Source of the DNA: SSF14 sp046331245
GTDB lineage: Bacteria > Actinomycetota > Acidimicrobiia > Acidimicrobiales > Microtrichaceae
Assembly: GCA_046331245.1 (NCBI GenBank)
Contig: JAXLRH010000001.1
Coordinates: forward strand, 62,001-126,000
Direction: 5' to 3'
DNA: 64,000 nucleotides
Below, one piece after another: positions 57,240 to 64,000 of the stretch. Under the pieces are notes generated by a model. That model made no database searches, had not been told where the DNA came from, and saw only the letters and a list, made by a program, of their open reading frames with translations. Numbering within the stretch: the stretch's first letter is position 1; each line of letters begins with the position of its first letter. The position numbers were made by a program, and so were the translations under genes.

Positions 57240-57512
57240 TTGAGTGCACAACCTTCTTTCGAGTCATGGCAGCACCGCGGGGCCTGCCGGGGACCACACG
57301 CCACGGTGTTCTTCCCGCCGCCTCAGTTCGAGCGCAAGCACGAGCGGGCGGAGCGCGAACTTCGCGCCAAGGAGATCTGCTCCACCTGCTCGGTGGTGAG
57401 CGATTGCCTCGATTACGCCATCGAGATCCGGGAGCCGCACGGCATCTGGGGCGGCCTGAACGAGTCGGAGCGCCGGGTCATCCTCGAGTCCCGTTCCGTC
57501 GCCGCGCGCTGA
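57240..57512 (+). CDS. whiB: WhiB-family iron-sulfur transcription regulator
   Basis: The 90-residue protein has the four cluster ligands Cys16, Cys47, Cys50 and Cys56 (GACRGPH, ICSTCSVVSDCLDYA), the turn HGIWGGLNESERR and a basic tail. WhiB proteins bind a [4Fe-4S] cluster and region 4 of the main sigma factor. The start is a TTG preceded by AAGGGGGAC, as no in-frame ATG or GTG is placed correctly. Its vicinity to the ArsA-like pair resembles whiB4 (Rv3681c), so WhiB4-like is a possibility. Confidence 0.9.
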   Translation: MSAQPSFESWQHRGACRGPHATVFFPPPQFERKHERAERELRAKEICSTCSVVSDCLDYAIEIREPHGIWGGLNESERRVILESRSVAAR

Positions 57513-57547
57513 GCCTCGCCCGAGGCCGACGAGTTCACGGCTGACGG

Positions 57548-57553
57548 TACGCT
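57548..57553 (+). promoter_or_regulatory. -10 element TACGCT for leaderless fxsA
   Basis: TACGCT is 7 bases before the ATG at 57561. Confidence 0.45.
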
Positions 57554-57560
57554 CGCGCCC

Positions 57561-58121
57561 ATGGCCATGCTGATCGTCGGACTCCTCGTGTGGATGTTCG
57601 TCGAGATCGCGGTCATCGTCGCGGTCTCCGACGCGGTCAGCTGGCTTCCCACACTGCTCCTGCTCATCGTCGTGGGCGCCGCCGGCGCCTGGGTGATCAA
57701 GCGCGAGGGCGCGGCATCGTGGCGTCGGGTGATGGACGGCATCCGTGCCGGGCAGATGCCGACCAACGATCTGCTCGACGGCTTCATCGTGGTGGTGGCG
57801 GGCACGCTGCTGCTCCTGCCGGGCTTCGTGAGCGACCTCGTCGCCCTGGCACTCGCGTTGCCGCCCGTCCGGCGCGTGGTGCGCGAACGCATGGTCGAGT
57901 CGTTGCAGCGGCGGTTCACCCGCCGCGTCGGCGTCGCCGGGGGTCGAGGCCCGACCTTCGGCTTCGGTGCTCCGGGGTACGGCGCGTACCAGCGCCCGGG
58001 CGGCGCCGGGTTCGGGCGAGGTCCGGCGCACGACGACGACGTGATCGACCTCGATGCCGAGGAGGTCTTCGTCGACGAGCCGGTCGCCGAGATCGACCCG
58101 CCGCGGGAGTGGCCGGCGTGA
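57561..58121 (+). CDS. fxsA: FxsA family membrane protein
   Basis: The 186-residue protein has the FxsA core: FVEIAVIVAVSDAVSWLPTL, AGAWVIKREGAASWRRVMDG, LLDGFIVVVAGTLLLLPGFVSD, with about three hydrophobic segments. A Gly/Arg-rich linker and an acidic tail follow. In E. coli FxsA suppresses F-plasmid exclusion of phage T7; its native role is unknown. The stop overlaps the NUDIX GTG by four bases. Confidence 0.87.
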   Translation: MAMLIVGLLVWMFVEIAVIVAVSDAVSWLPTLLLLIVVGAAGAWVIKREGAASWRRVMDGIRAGQMPTNDLLDGFIVVVAGTLLLLPGFVSDLVALALALPPVRRVVRERMVESLQRRFTRRVGVAGGRGPTFGFGAPGYGAYQRPGGAGFGRGPAHDDDVIDLDAEEVFVDEPVAEIDPPREWPA

Positions 58122-58957
58122 TCGTCAACCTCGACGTCGAGCATCCCGAGGAGGTGCCGGTCCGCAACGCGGCCACCGTCATGCTCGTGCGCGACGCCGA
58201 CGACGGCGTCGAGGTGTTCATGCTGCGTCGCAACCTCAACTCCGACTTCGTGGGTGGTGCGTACGTGTTCCCCGGTGGTGGTGTCGATCTGGGCGACGCC
58301 GCCACCGATCTCGAGGAGATCTGCGTCGGTCGAAGCGACGTCGACGCGTCCGCACTGCTGGACATCGAGGAGGGCGGGCTGTCGTTCTGGGTCGCCGCGA
58401 TCCGTGAGTCGTTCGAGGAGGCGGGCCTCCTGCTGGCCGTGGATCCTTCGGGGGAGATGGTGCGCTTCGACGACGAGGCGACCAACGACCGGTTCGTGGT
58501 GCATCGCCGCCACGTCGACTCGGGCGAGCGGTCGCTGCTCGACGTGGCCCGCGAGGAGGGGCTGCACCTCGCCACCGACCGCATCCACTACTTCAGCCGC
58601 TGGATCACCCCGCTCGGCGCGCCTCGCCGGTACGACACCCGGTTCTTCATCGCCCACCCGCCCGAGTGGCAGGTGCCGGTGCACGACGACCACGAGGTGA
58701 TCGCGAACCTGTGGATCTCGCCCGCCGAGGCGCTCGAACGCCACGCACGCGGCGAGTTCGAGCTGATCTTCCCCACGGTTCGCAGCCTCGAGGCGCTGCA
58801 GCGGTTCGCCACGGCCGACGAGGTCGTGAAGCACGCCGCCTCGATCGCCCGCATCGATCCGATCCTGCCGAAGATCGAGGAGAGCGCGAGCGGCCTCCGC
58901 ATCGTGCTCCCCGGCGACGAGATCTACGACGCCATCACGTCGAAGCGCATCGAGTAG
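58118..58957 (+). CDS. NUDIX hydrolase, NUDT19-like
   Basis: The 279-residue protein has NAATVMLVRDADDGVEVFMLRR and GGAYVFPGGGVDLGD. The conserved RESFEEAGLLL of the NUDIX box is displaced by an insertion of about 45 residues, the interrupted box layout typical of NUDT19/CoA-diphosphatase relatives. A CoA-type dinucleotide or acyl-CoA substrate is likely but not proven. The C-terminal part carries a second helical region. It converges with mrp, 18 bases apart. Confidence 0.82.
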   Translation: MIVNLDVEHPEEVPVRNAATVMLVRDADDGVEVFMLRRNLNSDFVGGAYVFPGGGVDLGDAATDLEEICVGRSDVDASALLDIEEGGLSFWVAAIRESFEEAGLLLAVDPSGEMVRFDDEATNDRFVVHRRHVDSGERSLLDVAREEGLHLATDRIHYFSRWITPLGAPRRYDTRFFIAHPPEWQVPVHDDHEVIANLWISPAEALERHARGEFELIFPTVRSLEALQRFATADEVVKHAASIARIDPILPKIEESASGLRIVLPGDEIYDAITSKRIE

Positions 58958-58975
58958 CGCCGGCCAAGGGCGGCG

Positions 58976-60160
58976 TCAGCCGACGGCGTCGTGCGCGTCG
59001 AGCGCGGCGTTCACCGCGTCGAGCAGCCGGGCCGAGCAGCCGGCGAGGTCGACGGGCGGGGCGATGTCGGTGACGAGCGCCTCCGCGAGCTCGCGGAAGG
59101 CGTCGGCCGCCGGGCCCTCGCCGAGCGAGATCGGGGAACCGGTGTCGCCGCCGTTGGCGACCGCGTTCTCGATGGGGATGCTGCCGAGCAGCGGTGCGCC
59201 GATGGTGGCCGCGAGTCGGCGGCCGCCGCCCGTGCCGAAGATCGCGAAGTGCTCGCCGGTGGGCGTGACGAACTCGCTCATGTTCTCGATGACGCCGAGC
59301 ACCCGGAGGTAGTTCTGGCGCCCCATGTTGACGGCGCGCACCGCCACCTTCTGCGCGCTCAACGACGGGGTGGTGACCACGATCATCTCGGCGCGGGGGA
59401 GCATCTTGGCCAGGCCCATCTGCACGTCGCCGGTGCCGGGGGGCATGTCGATGAGGAGGTAGTCGAGGTCGTGGCCCCACTCGACGTCCTCGAGGAAGTG
59501 GCGCACGGCCCGCTGCAGGATGAGGCCGCGCCACATGAGGGCGGTCTCCTCGTCGGCGACCAGGAAGCCCATGGACACGATGCGCAGCTCGCCGGCGCCC
59601 ACGGGGAGGTGGTGCGGACGGATGTGGCCGCTCTCCTCGGCTGCTTCGAGGCGTGCGTCGATGCCCAGCATGCGCGGGACGGAGAAGCCCCAGATGTCGG
59701 CGTCGATGATGCCCACCTTCAAGCCACGCGCCGCCATGGCGGTGGCGAGGTTGACCGTGACGGACGACTTGCCCACGCCGCCCTTGCCCGAGGCGATCAT
59801 CAGCACCTTGGCGGTGGCGGGAATGGCCGTGACGGGGGAGCGCTCGGCGATGTTGCGCCGCGCCGTGGCCATGGTGGCCGCCTTCTCCTCGGCCGTGAGC
59901 TCGGTCCAGTCGATCTTCAGCTTGCTGACGCCGGGGAGGGACCCGACGCGGTCGCGGACGTCGCGCTGGATCTGGGCGCGGAGCGGGCACCCGGCGGTGG
60001 TGAGGGCCACGGTGATGCGCACGGACCCGTCGTCGTCGACGACGGCACCCTTCGCCATGCCCAGCGACACGATGTCGGACCCCAGCTCGGGGTCGATCAC
60101 GCCGCGCAGCAGCGACATCACGTCGTCGGCCGTCGGCGGGGTCGTGAGGGGATCGGTCAC
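58976..60160 (-). CDS. mrp: Mrp/ApbC-type iron-sulfur carrier ATPase
   Basis: The 394-residue protein has an N-terminal MIP18/DUF59 domain (LLRGVIDPELGSDIVSLGM, TTAGCPLRAQIQRDV) and a P-loop ATPase domain (MIASGKGGVGKSSVTVNLA, IIDADIWGFSVPRMLG, LIDMPPGTGDVQMGLAKM). It carries or inserts Fe-S clusters, which fits its neighbour erpA. The C-terminal CxxC of yeast Nbp35-type proteins is missing. The GTG start is set by a TAGACT -10 element 7 bases before it. Confidence 0.92.
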   Translation of the reverse strand: MTDPLTTPPTADDVMSLLRGVIDPELGSDIVSLGMAKGAVVDDDGSVRITVALTTAGCPLRAQIQRDVRDRVGSLPGVSKLKIDWTELTAEEKAATMATARRNIAERSPVTAIPATAKVLMIASGKGGVGKSSVTVNLATAMAARGLKVGIIDADIWGFSVPRMLGIDARLEAAEESGHIRPHHLPVGAGELRIVSMGFLVADEETALMWRGLILQRAVRHFLEDVEWGHDLDYLLIDMPPGTGDVQMGLAKMLPRAEMIVVTTPSLSAQKVAVRAVNMGRQNYLRVLGVIENMSEFVTPTGEHFAIFGTGGGRRLAATIGAPLLGSIPIENAVANGGDTGSPISLGEGPAADAFRELAEALVTDIAPPVDLAGCSARLLDAVNAALDAHDAVG

Positions 60161-60167
60161 GCCTCGA

Positions 60168-60173
60168 AGTCTA
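60168..60173 (-). promoter_or_regulatory. -10 element TAGACT for leaderless mrp
   Basis: Minus-strand TAGACT is 7 bases before the GTG at 60160. Confidence 0.45.
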
Positions 60174-60332
60174 CGGCCTCACCGGTCCCGTCCCCAGGGG
60201 CGCCGCCGGGTATGTGCCACCCCTGCCACGGGAATAGAGGTGTGGGCGCCGCCGTTGCAGGGGGCGCTCTGGGTTGGGCGCCGGCACGGCGGTACACTGA
60301 CCCCCAGCGTTACGTCATCAGGAGGCGCCAAC

Positions 60333-60653
60333 ATGATCACTCTGACCGATTCAGCGGCAGTCAAGGTTCGTCAGCTCATCGATCAGGAGGGCGACGAGAA
60401 CCTCGCGCTCCGTGTTGCCGTCCGTCCCGGTGGTTGCTCGGGCTTCTCCTACGAGATGTTCTTCGACACCGACATCACCGCCGACGATCTCGCCAGCGAG
60501 TTCTCCGGTGTGAAGGTCGTCGTCGATCCGTCCAGCGCCCAGCTCTTGAAGGGCGCCGAGCTCGACTACAAGGACGGCCTCGAGAAGTCCGGCTTCGAGA
60601 TCAACAACCCGAACGCGCAGAAGACCTGCGGTTGCGGCTCGTCCTTCAGCTGA
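60333..60653 (+). CDS. erpA: Iron-sulfur insertion protein ErpA/IscA-like
   Basis: The 106-residue A-type carrier has three cluster ligands, Cys35 in RPGGCSGFSYEM and Cys99 and Cys101 in TCGCGSSF. It delivers Fe-S clusters to target proteins. The ATG follows AGGAGG. A -10-like TACACT lies at 60293-60298. It is divergent from mrp and 20 bases upstream of a molybdenum-hydroxylase-like gene with a 2Fe-2S domain. Confidence 0.93.
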   Translation: MITLTDSAAVKVRQLIDQEGDENLALRVAVRPGGCSGFSYEMFFDTDITADDLASEFSGVKVVVDPSSAQLLKGAELDYKDGLEKSGFEINNPNAQKTCGCGSSFS

Positions 60654-60673
60654 CGCCCGTCTCGTAGCAACGA

Positions 60674-62221
60674 GTGCAATTCCAACTGAACGGCGACCAG
60701 GTCGAGGTCGCCGACGACGGCGCCAGCCTGCTCGAAGTGCTGCGCGACGGCTTCGGCCTGACCTCGGTCAAGGACGGGTGTAGCCCCCAGGGCCAGTGCG
60801 GCTGCTGCACCGTGCTCGTCGACGGTGAGCCCCGCGTCAGCTGCGTCACCCCGGCTCGACGCGTGGCCGGTCGACGCGTCGACACGCTCGAAGGCCTCGA
60901 CGCCGACGTCGCCGAGGCGTGGGGCGCGACCTTCTGCGACGCCGGCGCGAGTCAGTGCGGCTTCTGCACGCCGGGCATCGTGATGCGCCTCGAGGGTCTG
61001 CGGTCCCGTGGCGGCGACCTCGCCGACCGGGCGGTCGTGGATCGTGCCCTCGCCGCGCATCTCTGCCGGTGCACGGGGTGGCAGACGATCGTCGAGGCGG
61101 CCGGGTCGTTCGGCGCCGATCGGACGCCGGCCGGCGATGGCGAGGCGGCGGGTCGGCGCGCCGATCGAGGGGCACGCGGCCCAGGTGGTGTCGCCGGCGG
61201 TCGCGCTCGGCCGTGGCGGCTTCGCCGACGATGCCGCGCCGCTCGGCACGCCGGTGGCCTGCGGCGCGTCGACGGCGAGTGGGTGACCGCCGCCACGATG
61301 ACCGAGGCGCGCCGCCGTGGGCAAGGTGCAGGGCCGTCGCACCACGGTCGACCCGCAGCCGCCGATCGCACTTCCGGCCGGCGAGTGGGCGGTCACGTTG
61401 CAGACGCAGTGGGTCGACCCGGCGTACCTCGAGACCGATGCATCGTGGTGTGCTCCGGGCGGGAGGCATCGTCGCCGCTCGCCAACGGCGGCGCCTTCGG
61501 TGGCAAGGTCGACTCCCCGCTGCCGGCCGAGGCCGCGGCACTCGCCGGCGAGCTCGGCGCCCCGGTTCGCCTGCGATGGTCGCGCGAGGACGCGGTGCGG
61601 CTCGGCCCGAAGCGGCCGCCGATGGCCATCGGCGTGGACGCCGATGGCCGTGGTGTCGTGCGCGTCGCCCGCACGCCCGGCATCGTCGAGGCGATCGCAT
61701 CGGTCGCGCCCGACTGGACGGTGGAGGAGGTCGACGTCGCCGGCCCACCGACATCCGCCTCGATCCGCGCCGCCGGCTGGGGTGAGGTGCTCGCCGTGCG
61801 CGCCGCGCTCGCTGCGGCGCCGGACGGGACGGTCGAGGTCACCGCGCCCGGCGGTGCGTGGGCGTCGGCCCGCGTCGCCGACGGCGGTGTGCACGTCACC
61901 GTCCGGTGCGGGGACGTGCTCGACGCGACGGTGCTCCGCAGCTACGCCATCGGCGCCGTGCACATGGCGCTGGGGTGGGTCACCTCGGAGCGCCTCATCG
62001 TCGACGACGACGGCGAGGTGCTCAGCCTGACCATCCGTTCACTCGGCATCGTGCGGCCCGGCGACATGGTGCCCGTCGACGTGGAGCTCGTCGACGAGCC
62101 CGACGTCGAGCCCACCTCGGGCAGCGATGCCGTGTTCGTGGCGACGGCGGCGGCCGTGTGGGCGGCGCAGGGTCGACCCCCGATGTGGCCGACCGATCGC
62201 GTCCTAGACTCGCCCGCATGA
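60674..62221 (+). pseudogene. Frameshifted xanthine-dehydrogenase-like (2Fe-2S/molybdenum) protein
   Basis: The first 145 codons are a clean 2Fe-2S subunit: CSPQGQCGCCTVLVDG, then CGFCTPGIVM and LCRCTGWQT. From about 61130 the homologous reading alternates between two frames: VGAPIEGHAAQVVSPAVALG (frame of base 61140), VDGEWVTAATMTEARR (original), VGKVQGRRTTVDPQPPI to DASWCAPGG (frame of base 61311), SSPLANGGAFGGK onward (original). Four indels cancel, so the frame stays open for 515 codons. The molybdopterin part is also shorter than usual (about 700 residues). A decaying gene or sequence errors are both possible. Cotranscribed with erpA and RidA. Confidence 0.65.
62205..62210 (+). promoter_or_regulatory. 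-10 element TAGACT for leaderless RidA-like gene
   Basis: TAGACT is 7 bases before the ATG at 62218, inside the end of the upstream frame. Confidence 0.45.
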
Positions 62222-62568
62222 GCAAACCGGTCGGTCCGTACACGCCGCTCGTCCGCGCCGGCGACTTCCTCATCGCGTCGGGCCAGCTGGGTCTCGGCCC
62301 CGACGGCCTGGTCGACGGTGGTGTCGCCGGTCAGCTCGCGAAGGCCATCGAGAACCTCGCCGCCCTGCTGGCCACCGAGGGAGCGACCCTCGACCAGGTG
62401 GTGAAGACCACGGTGTTCCTCGTCGACATGGCCGACTACGCCACGATGAACGAGGTCTACTGCGAGGGCTTCGGCGATCACCGCCCGGCGCGCTCCGCCG
62501 TCGCCGTCGCCGCCCTGCCCCTCGGGGCGGACGTCGAGATCGAAGCTTGGATCCACCAGCCTGCCTGA
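62218..62568 (+). CDS. RidA (YjgF/YER057c) family enamine/imine deaminase
   Basis: The 116-residue protein has the RidA landmarks GPYTPLVRAGDFLIASGQLG, VVKTTVFLVDMADYATMNEVY and RPARSAVAVAALP, including the Arg of the substrate pocket. It removes reactive enamines made by PLP enzymes. The ATG overlaps the stop of the upstream gene (ATGA) and also has its own -10 element. Confidence 0.87.
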   Translation: MSKPVGPYTPLVRAGDFLIASGQLGLGPDGLVDGGVAGQLAKAIENLAALLATEGATLDQVVKTTVFLVDMADYATMNEVYCEGFGDHRPARSAVAVAALPLGADVEIEAWIHQPA

Positions 62569-62583
62569 GGCAGACTCTTTCCC

Positions 62584-62742
62584 ATGGTCGGAGCCGTCCT
62601 CGTCGTCATCGCACTGTTGGTCGTCGTCCCCGTCGGGGTGCTGATGAGCGGCGGCGTGCTCGCCGGCGTCATCGGGTTCTTCGTGCAGAAGGACGTCGAC
62701 GAGCAGCACGAGGGCTCCGAGCTCATCGATCTCAACGGCTGA
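62584..62742 (+). CDS. Small single-pass membrane protein (52 residues)
   Basis: ATG at 62584 begins a protein with a long hydrophobic segment (VLVVIALLVVVPVGVLMSGG, extending to about residue 34) and an acidic cytoplasmic-type tail VDEQHEGSELIDLNG. A CAGACT element, one base from the usual TAGACT, is 7 bases upstream. Family unknown. Confidence 0.6.
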   Translation: MVGAVLVVIALLVVVPVGVLMSGGVLAGVIGFFVQKDVDEQHEGSELIDLNG

Positions 62743-62833
62743 CTCCGCACGGTCGGTTCGGTCACGCTGGAACAGCTTCCGGCAAGAGAGATCACGGAGC
62801 GGCGCTGCGGCGCCCGGTCTCGGGGAGGTCAGC

Positions 62834-63049
62834 ATGAAGACGACGACACGTTCGAGGGTTCGCCTCACGTTGTTGGCGGGAGCGATCCTGATGACGTCGA
62901 CCGGTTGCCAGTTCACTCTGTTCTCGCACCTGTTCCATGGGCTCAGCTTCGAGACCTGCACCGTGTACGCGTTCGAACCGGCGCCCGAGGGGTTGACGGT
63001 GTCGGAGACGGGTATCCCCTTCGTCACGCTCGGCTGCTACGACGAGTGA
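62834..63049 (+). CDS. Small lipoprotein of unknown function
   Basis: The 71-residue precursor has a basic start, a hydrophobic core and lipobox-like STGC (Cys25). The short mature part carries three Cys in all (Cys25, FETCTVYAF, LGCYDE), the last two able to form a disulfide. The ATG follows GGGGAGG. No family is recognised. Confidence 0.6.
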   Translation: MKTTTRSRVRLTLLAGAILMTSTGCQFTLFSHLFHGLSFETCTVYAFEPAPEGLTVSETGIPFVTLGCYDE

Positions 63050-63096
63050 CGTCCTGATCTCGGAGGGTTCGCCGTGACGAGCTAGATCGAGGAGGT

Positions 63097-63765
63097 CTAG
63101 CCCCAGCGGGATTCGCCGAAGCGGTAGCCCACCGAGCGCACGGTCGAGATCATCTGCGCGTGCTGGTCGCCGAGCTTGGCGCGAAGACGGCGGATGTGGA
63201 CGTCCACGGTGCGGGCGCCGCCGTAGTACTCATAGCCCCACACCCGGCTGAGCAGCGTCTCGCGGGTGAACACGCGACCGGGGTTCTGCGCCAGGAACTT
63301 GAGCAGCTCGTACTCCATGTACGTGAGGTCGAGCGGCTCGTCGTCGATGGCGGCCTGGTAGGTCTCGAGGTTGAGCACGAGCGCCTTGTAGACGATGGTC
63401 TCCGAGTCGTCGGCCAGCACGCCCTGTCGCGTGAGGAGGTGCTTGAGGCGTGCCTCGAACTCCATCGGGTGGAACGGCGTGACGCAGAAGTCCTCGAACA
63501 GCTCGTGGCGGCTCTCGAGCTCGGCGAGCTGTGAGCCGCGCACCAGGAGCAGCAGCGGCGCGATGCCGAGGTCACCGCGACCCAGCATGCGGGCGAAGGT
63601 GAACGCACCGTCGGCGTCGTCCGACGCGTCGACGATCGCTCCGGCCCAGCTCCCCGCGACGACCGAGGCCTCGTCGGCCGCCGTGGCCCACGCGTACCCG
63701 GCCATGTCGAGGGAGCGCACCACCTCGTGAGGTGGTGGGTCCGGCCACAGGAGCAGCGGTTCCAT
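63097..63765 (-). CDS. Atypical OmpR-family response regulator (GlnR-like)
   Basis: The 222-residue protein has a receiver without the N-terminal acidic pair and with His/Phe in place of the conserved Lys (VTPFHPMEF). Its DNA-binding domain is normal (LTYMEYELLKFLAQNPGRVFT, VDVHIRRLRAKLG, RSVGYRFGE). This is the layout of actinobacterial GlnR, which controls nitrogen genes without classical phosphorylation. It lies 12 bases behind glnA. GlnR identity is inferred from layout and neighbour. Confidence 0.8.
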   Translation of the reverse strand: MEPLLLWPDPPPHEVVRSLDMAGYAWATAADEASVVAGSWAGAIVDASDDADGAFTFARMLGRGDLGIAPLLLLVRGSQLAELESRHELFEDFCVTPFHPMEFEARLKHLLTRQGVLADDSETIVYKALVLNLETYQAAIDDEPLDLTYMEYELLKFLAQNPGRVFTRETLLSRVWGYEYYGGARTVDVHIRRLRAKLGDQHAQMISTVRSVGYRFGESRWG

Positions 63766-63777
63766 GAAGAGACCTGC

Positions 63778-64000
63778 CTACCAGTTCTTCAGGTAGCGAT
63801 CGAGTTCGAACTGGCTCACGTGCGCCTTGTACTCGCCCCACTCGGCACGCTTGTTGCGAAGGAACCACTCGAAGATGTGCTCGCCCAACGCCTCGCGCAC
63901 GAGGTCGGACGCCTCCATCACGTCGAGCGCATCCGACAGCGACGACGGCAGCAGGGTGATGTCCGCCGCGAGTCGATCGGCCTCGCTCATCTCGTAGAGG
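63778..64000 (-). CDS. glnA: Glutamine synthetase, C-terminal part (continues beyond window)
   Basis: The last 73 residues match the C-terminus of type I glutamine synthetase: LYEMSEADRL, LPSSLSDALDVMEASD, REALGEHIFEWFLRNKRAEW and VSQFELDRYLKNW. The frame runs off the right edge; the active site is not visible. It is upstream of the GlnR-like regulator in the same operon. A catalytic or regulatory glnA paralog cannot be told apart from this fragment. Confidence 0.88.
   Translation of the reverse strand, partial: LYEMSEADRLAADITLLPSSLSDALDVMEASDLVREALGEHIFEWFLRNKRAEWGEYKAHVSQFELDRYLKNW

Overview
The window is high-GC actinobacterial chromosome starting inside dnaA. The gene order dnaA-dnaN-recF-dciA-gyrB-gyrA, a DUF3566 membrane protein and tRNA-Ile behind gyrA, a WhiB regulator, ErpA, DUF4395 and DUF4012 proteins, actinobacterial-type FxsA and a GlnR-like regulator next to glutamine synthetase point to an actinobacterium, most likely of the Acidimicrobiia (Ilumatobacter/Iamia-like; inference from protein style, not from a search). 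No phage, insertion sequence, CRISPR array or integrase was seen, and no intergenic gap exceeds 300 bases.

Layout. 1-9.8 kb: replication block, with a compact candidate oriC between dnaA and dnaN and the gyrase genes. 9.7-20.3 kb: housekeeping and envelope genes (NAD-binding oxidoreductase, FliA/WhiG-type sigma factor, inositol-phosphatase-family enzyme, amidohydrolase, DUF4012 protein, Thr-linker surface protein, HPP membrane protein, Rpf-like lipoprotein). 20.5-23.7 kb: tRNAs, and a GGDEF/EAL protein coupled to a Met/His-loop membrane protein. 23.7-27.5 kb: a SigK-like module (membrane-anchored sulfite-oxidase-family protein, fasciclin lipoprotein, sigma factor, RskA-like anti-sigma) with two near-identical promoters. 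27.5-32.8 kb: pheA, class III aminotransferase, MBL hydrolase, AI-2E-family transporter, GAF protein, DoxX. 32.8-40.2 kb: methylmalonyl-CoA mutase mutA-mutB and its chaperone meaB, separated by a divergent sensor kinase/OmpR regulator pair and a candidate small RNA. 40.3-50.2 kb: protease, DUF3105, gluQ, AhpD-like protein, P450, an HDOD plus GGDEF/EAL operon, an antiporter and an XRE regulator. 50.2-57.5 kb: a seven-blade RCC1 surface protein, receiver and STAS signalling proteins, paired ArsA/Get3-like ATPases, NfeD, WhiB. 57.5-64 kb: FxsA, NUDIX, Mrp, ErpA, a frameshifted molybdenum-hydroxylase-like gene, RidA, small membrane proteins, and an atypical OmpR regulator with glnA running off the edge.

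Regulation. Seventeen start codons, one of them that of a short leader ORF, lie 5-8 bases behind a TANNNT -10 element and look leaderless. Many other genes are coupled by ATGA/GTGA overlaps. Two genes are preceded by tiny leader ORFs ending in such an overlap. GyrA and GyrB both carry residues at quinolone-contact positions that resemble resistance substitutions. All calls come from reading the sequence and remembered family features; no database search was run.
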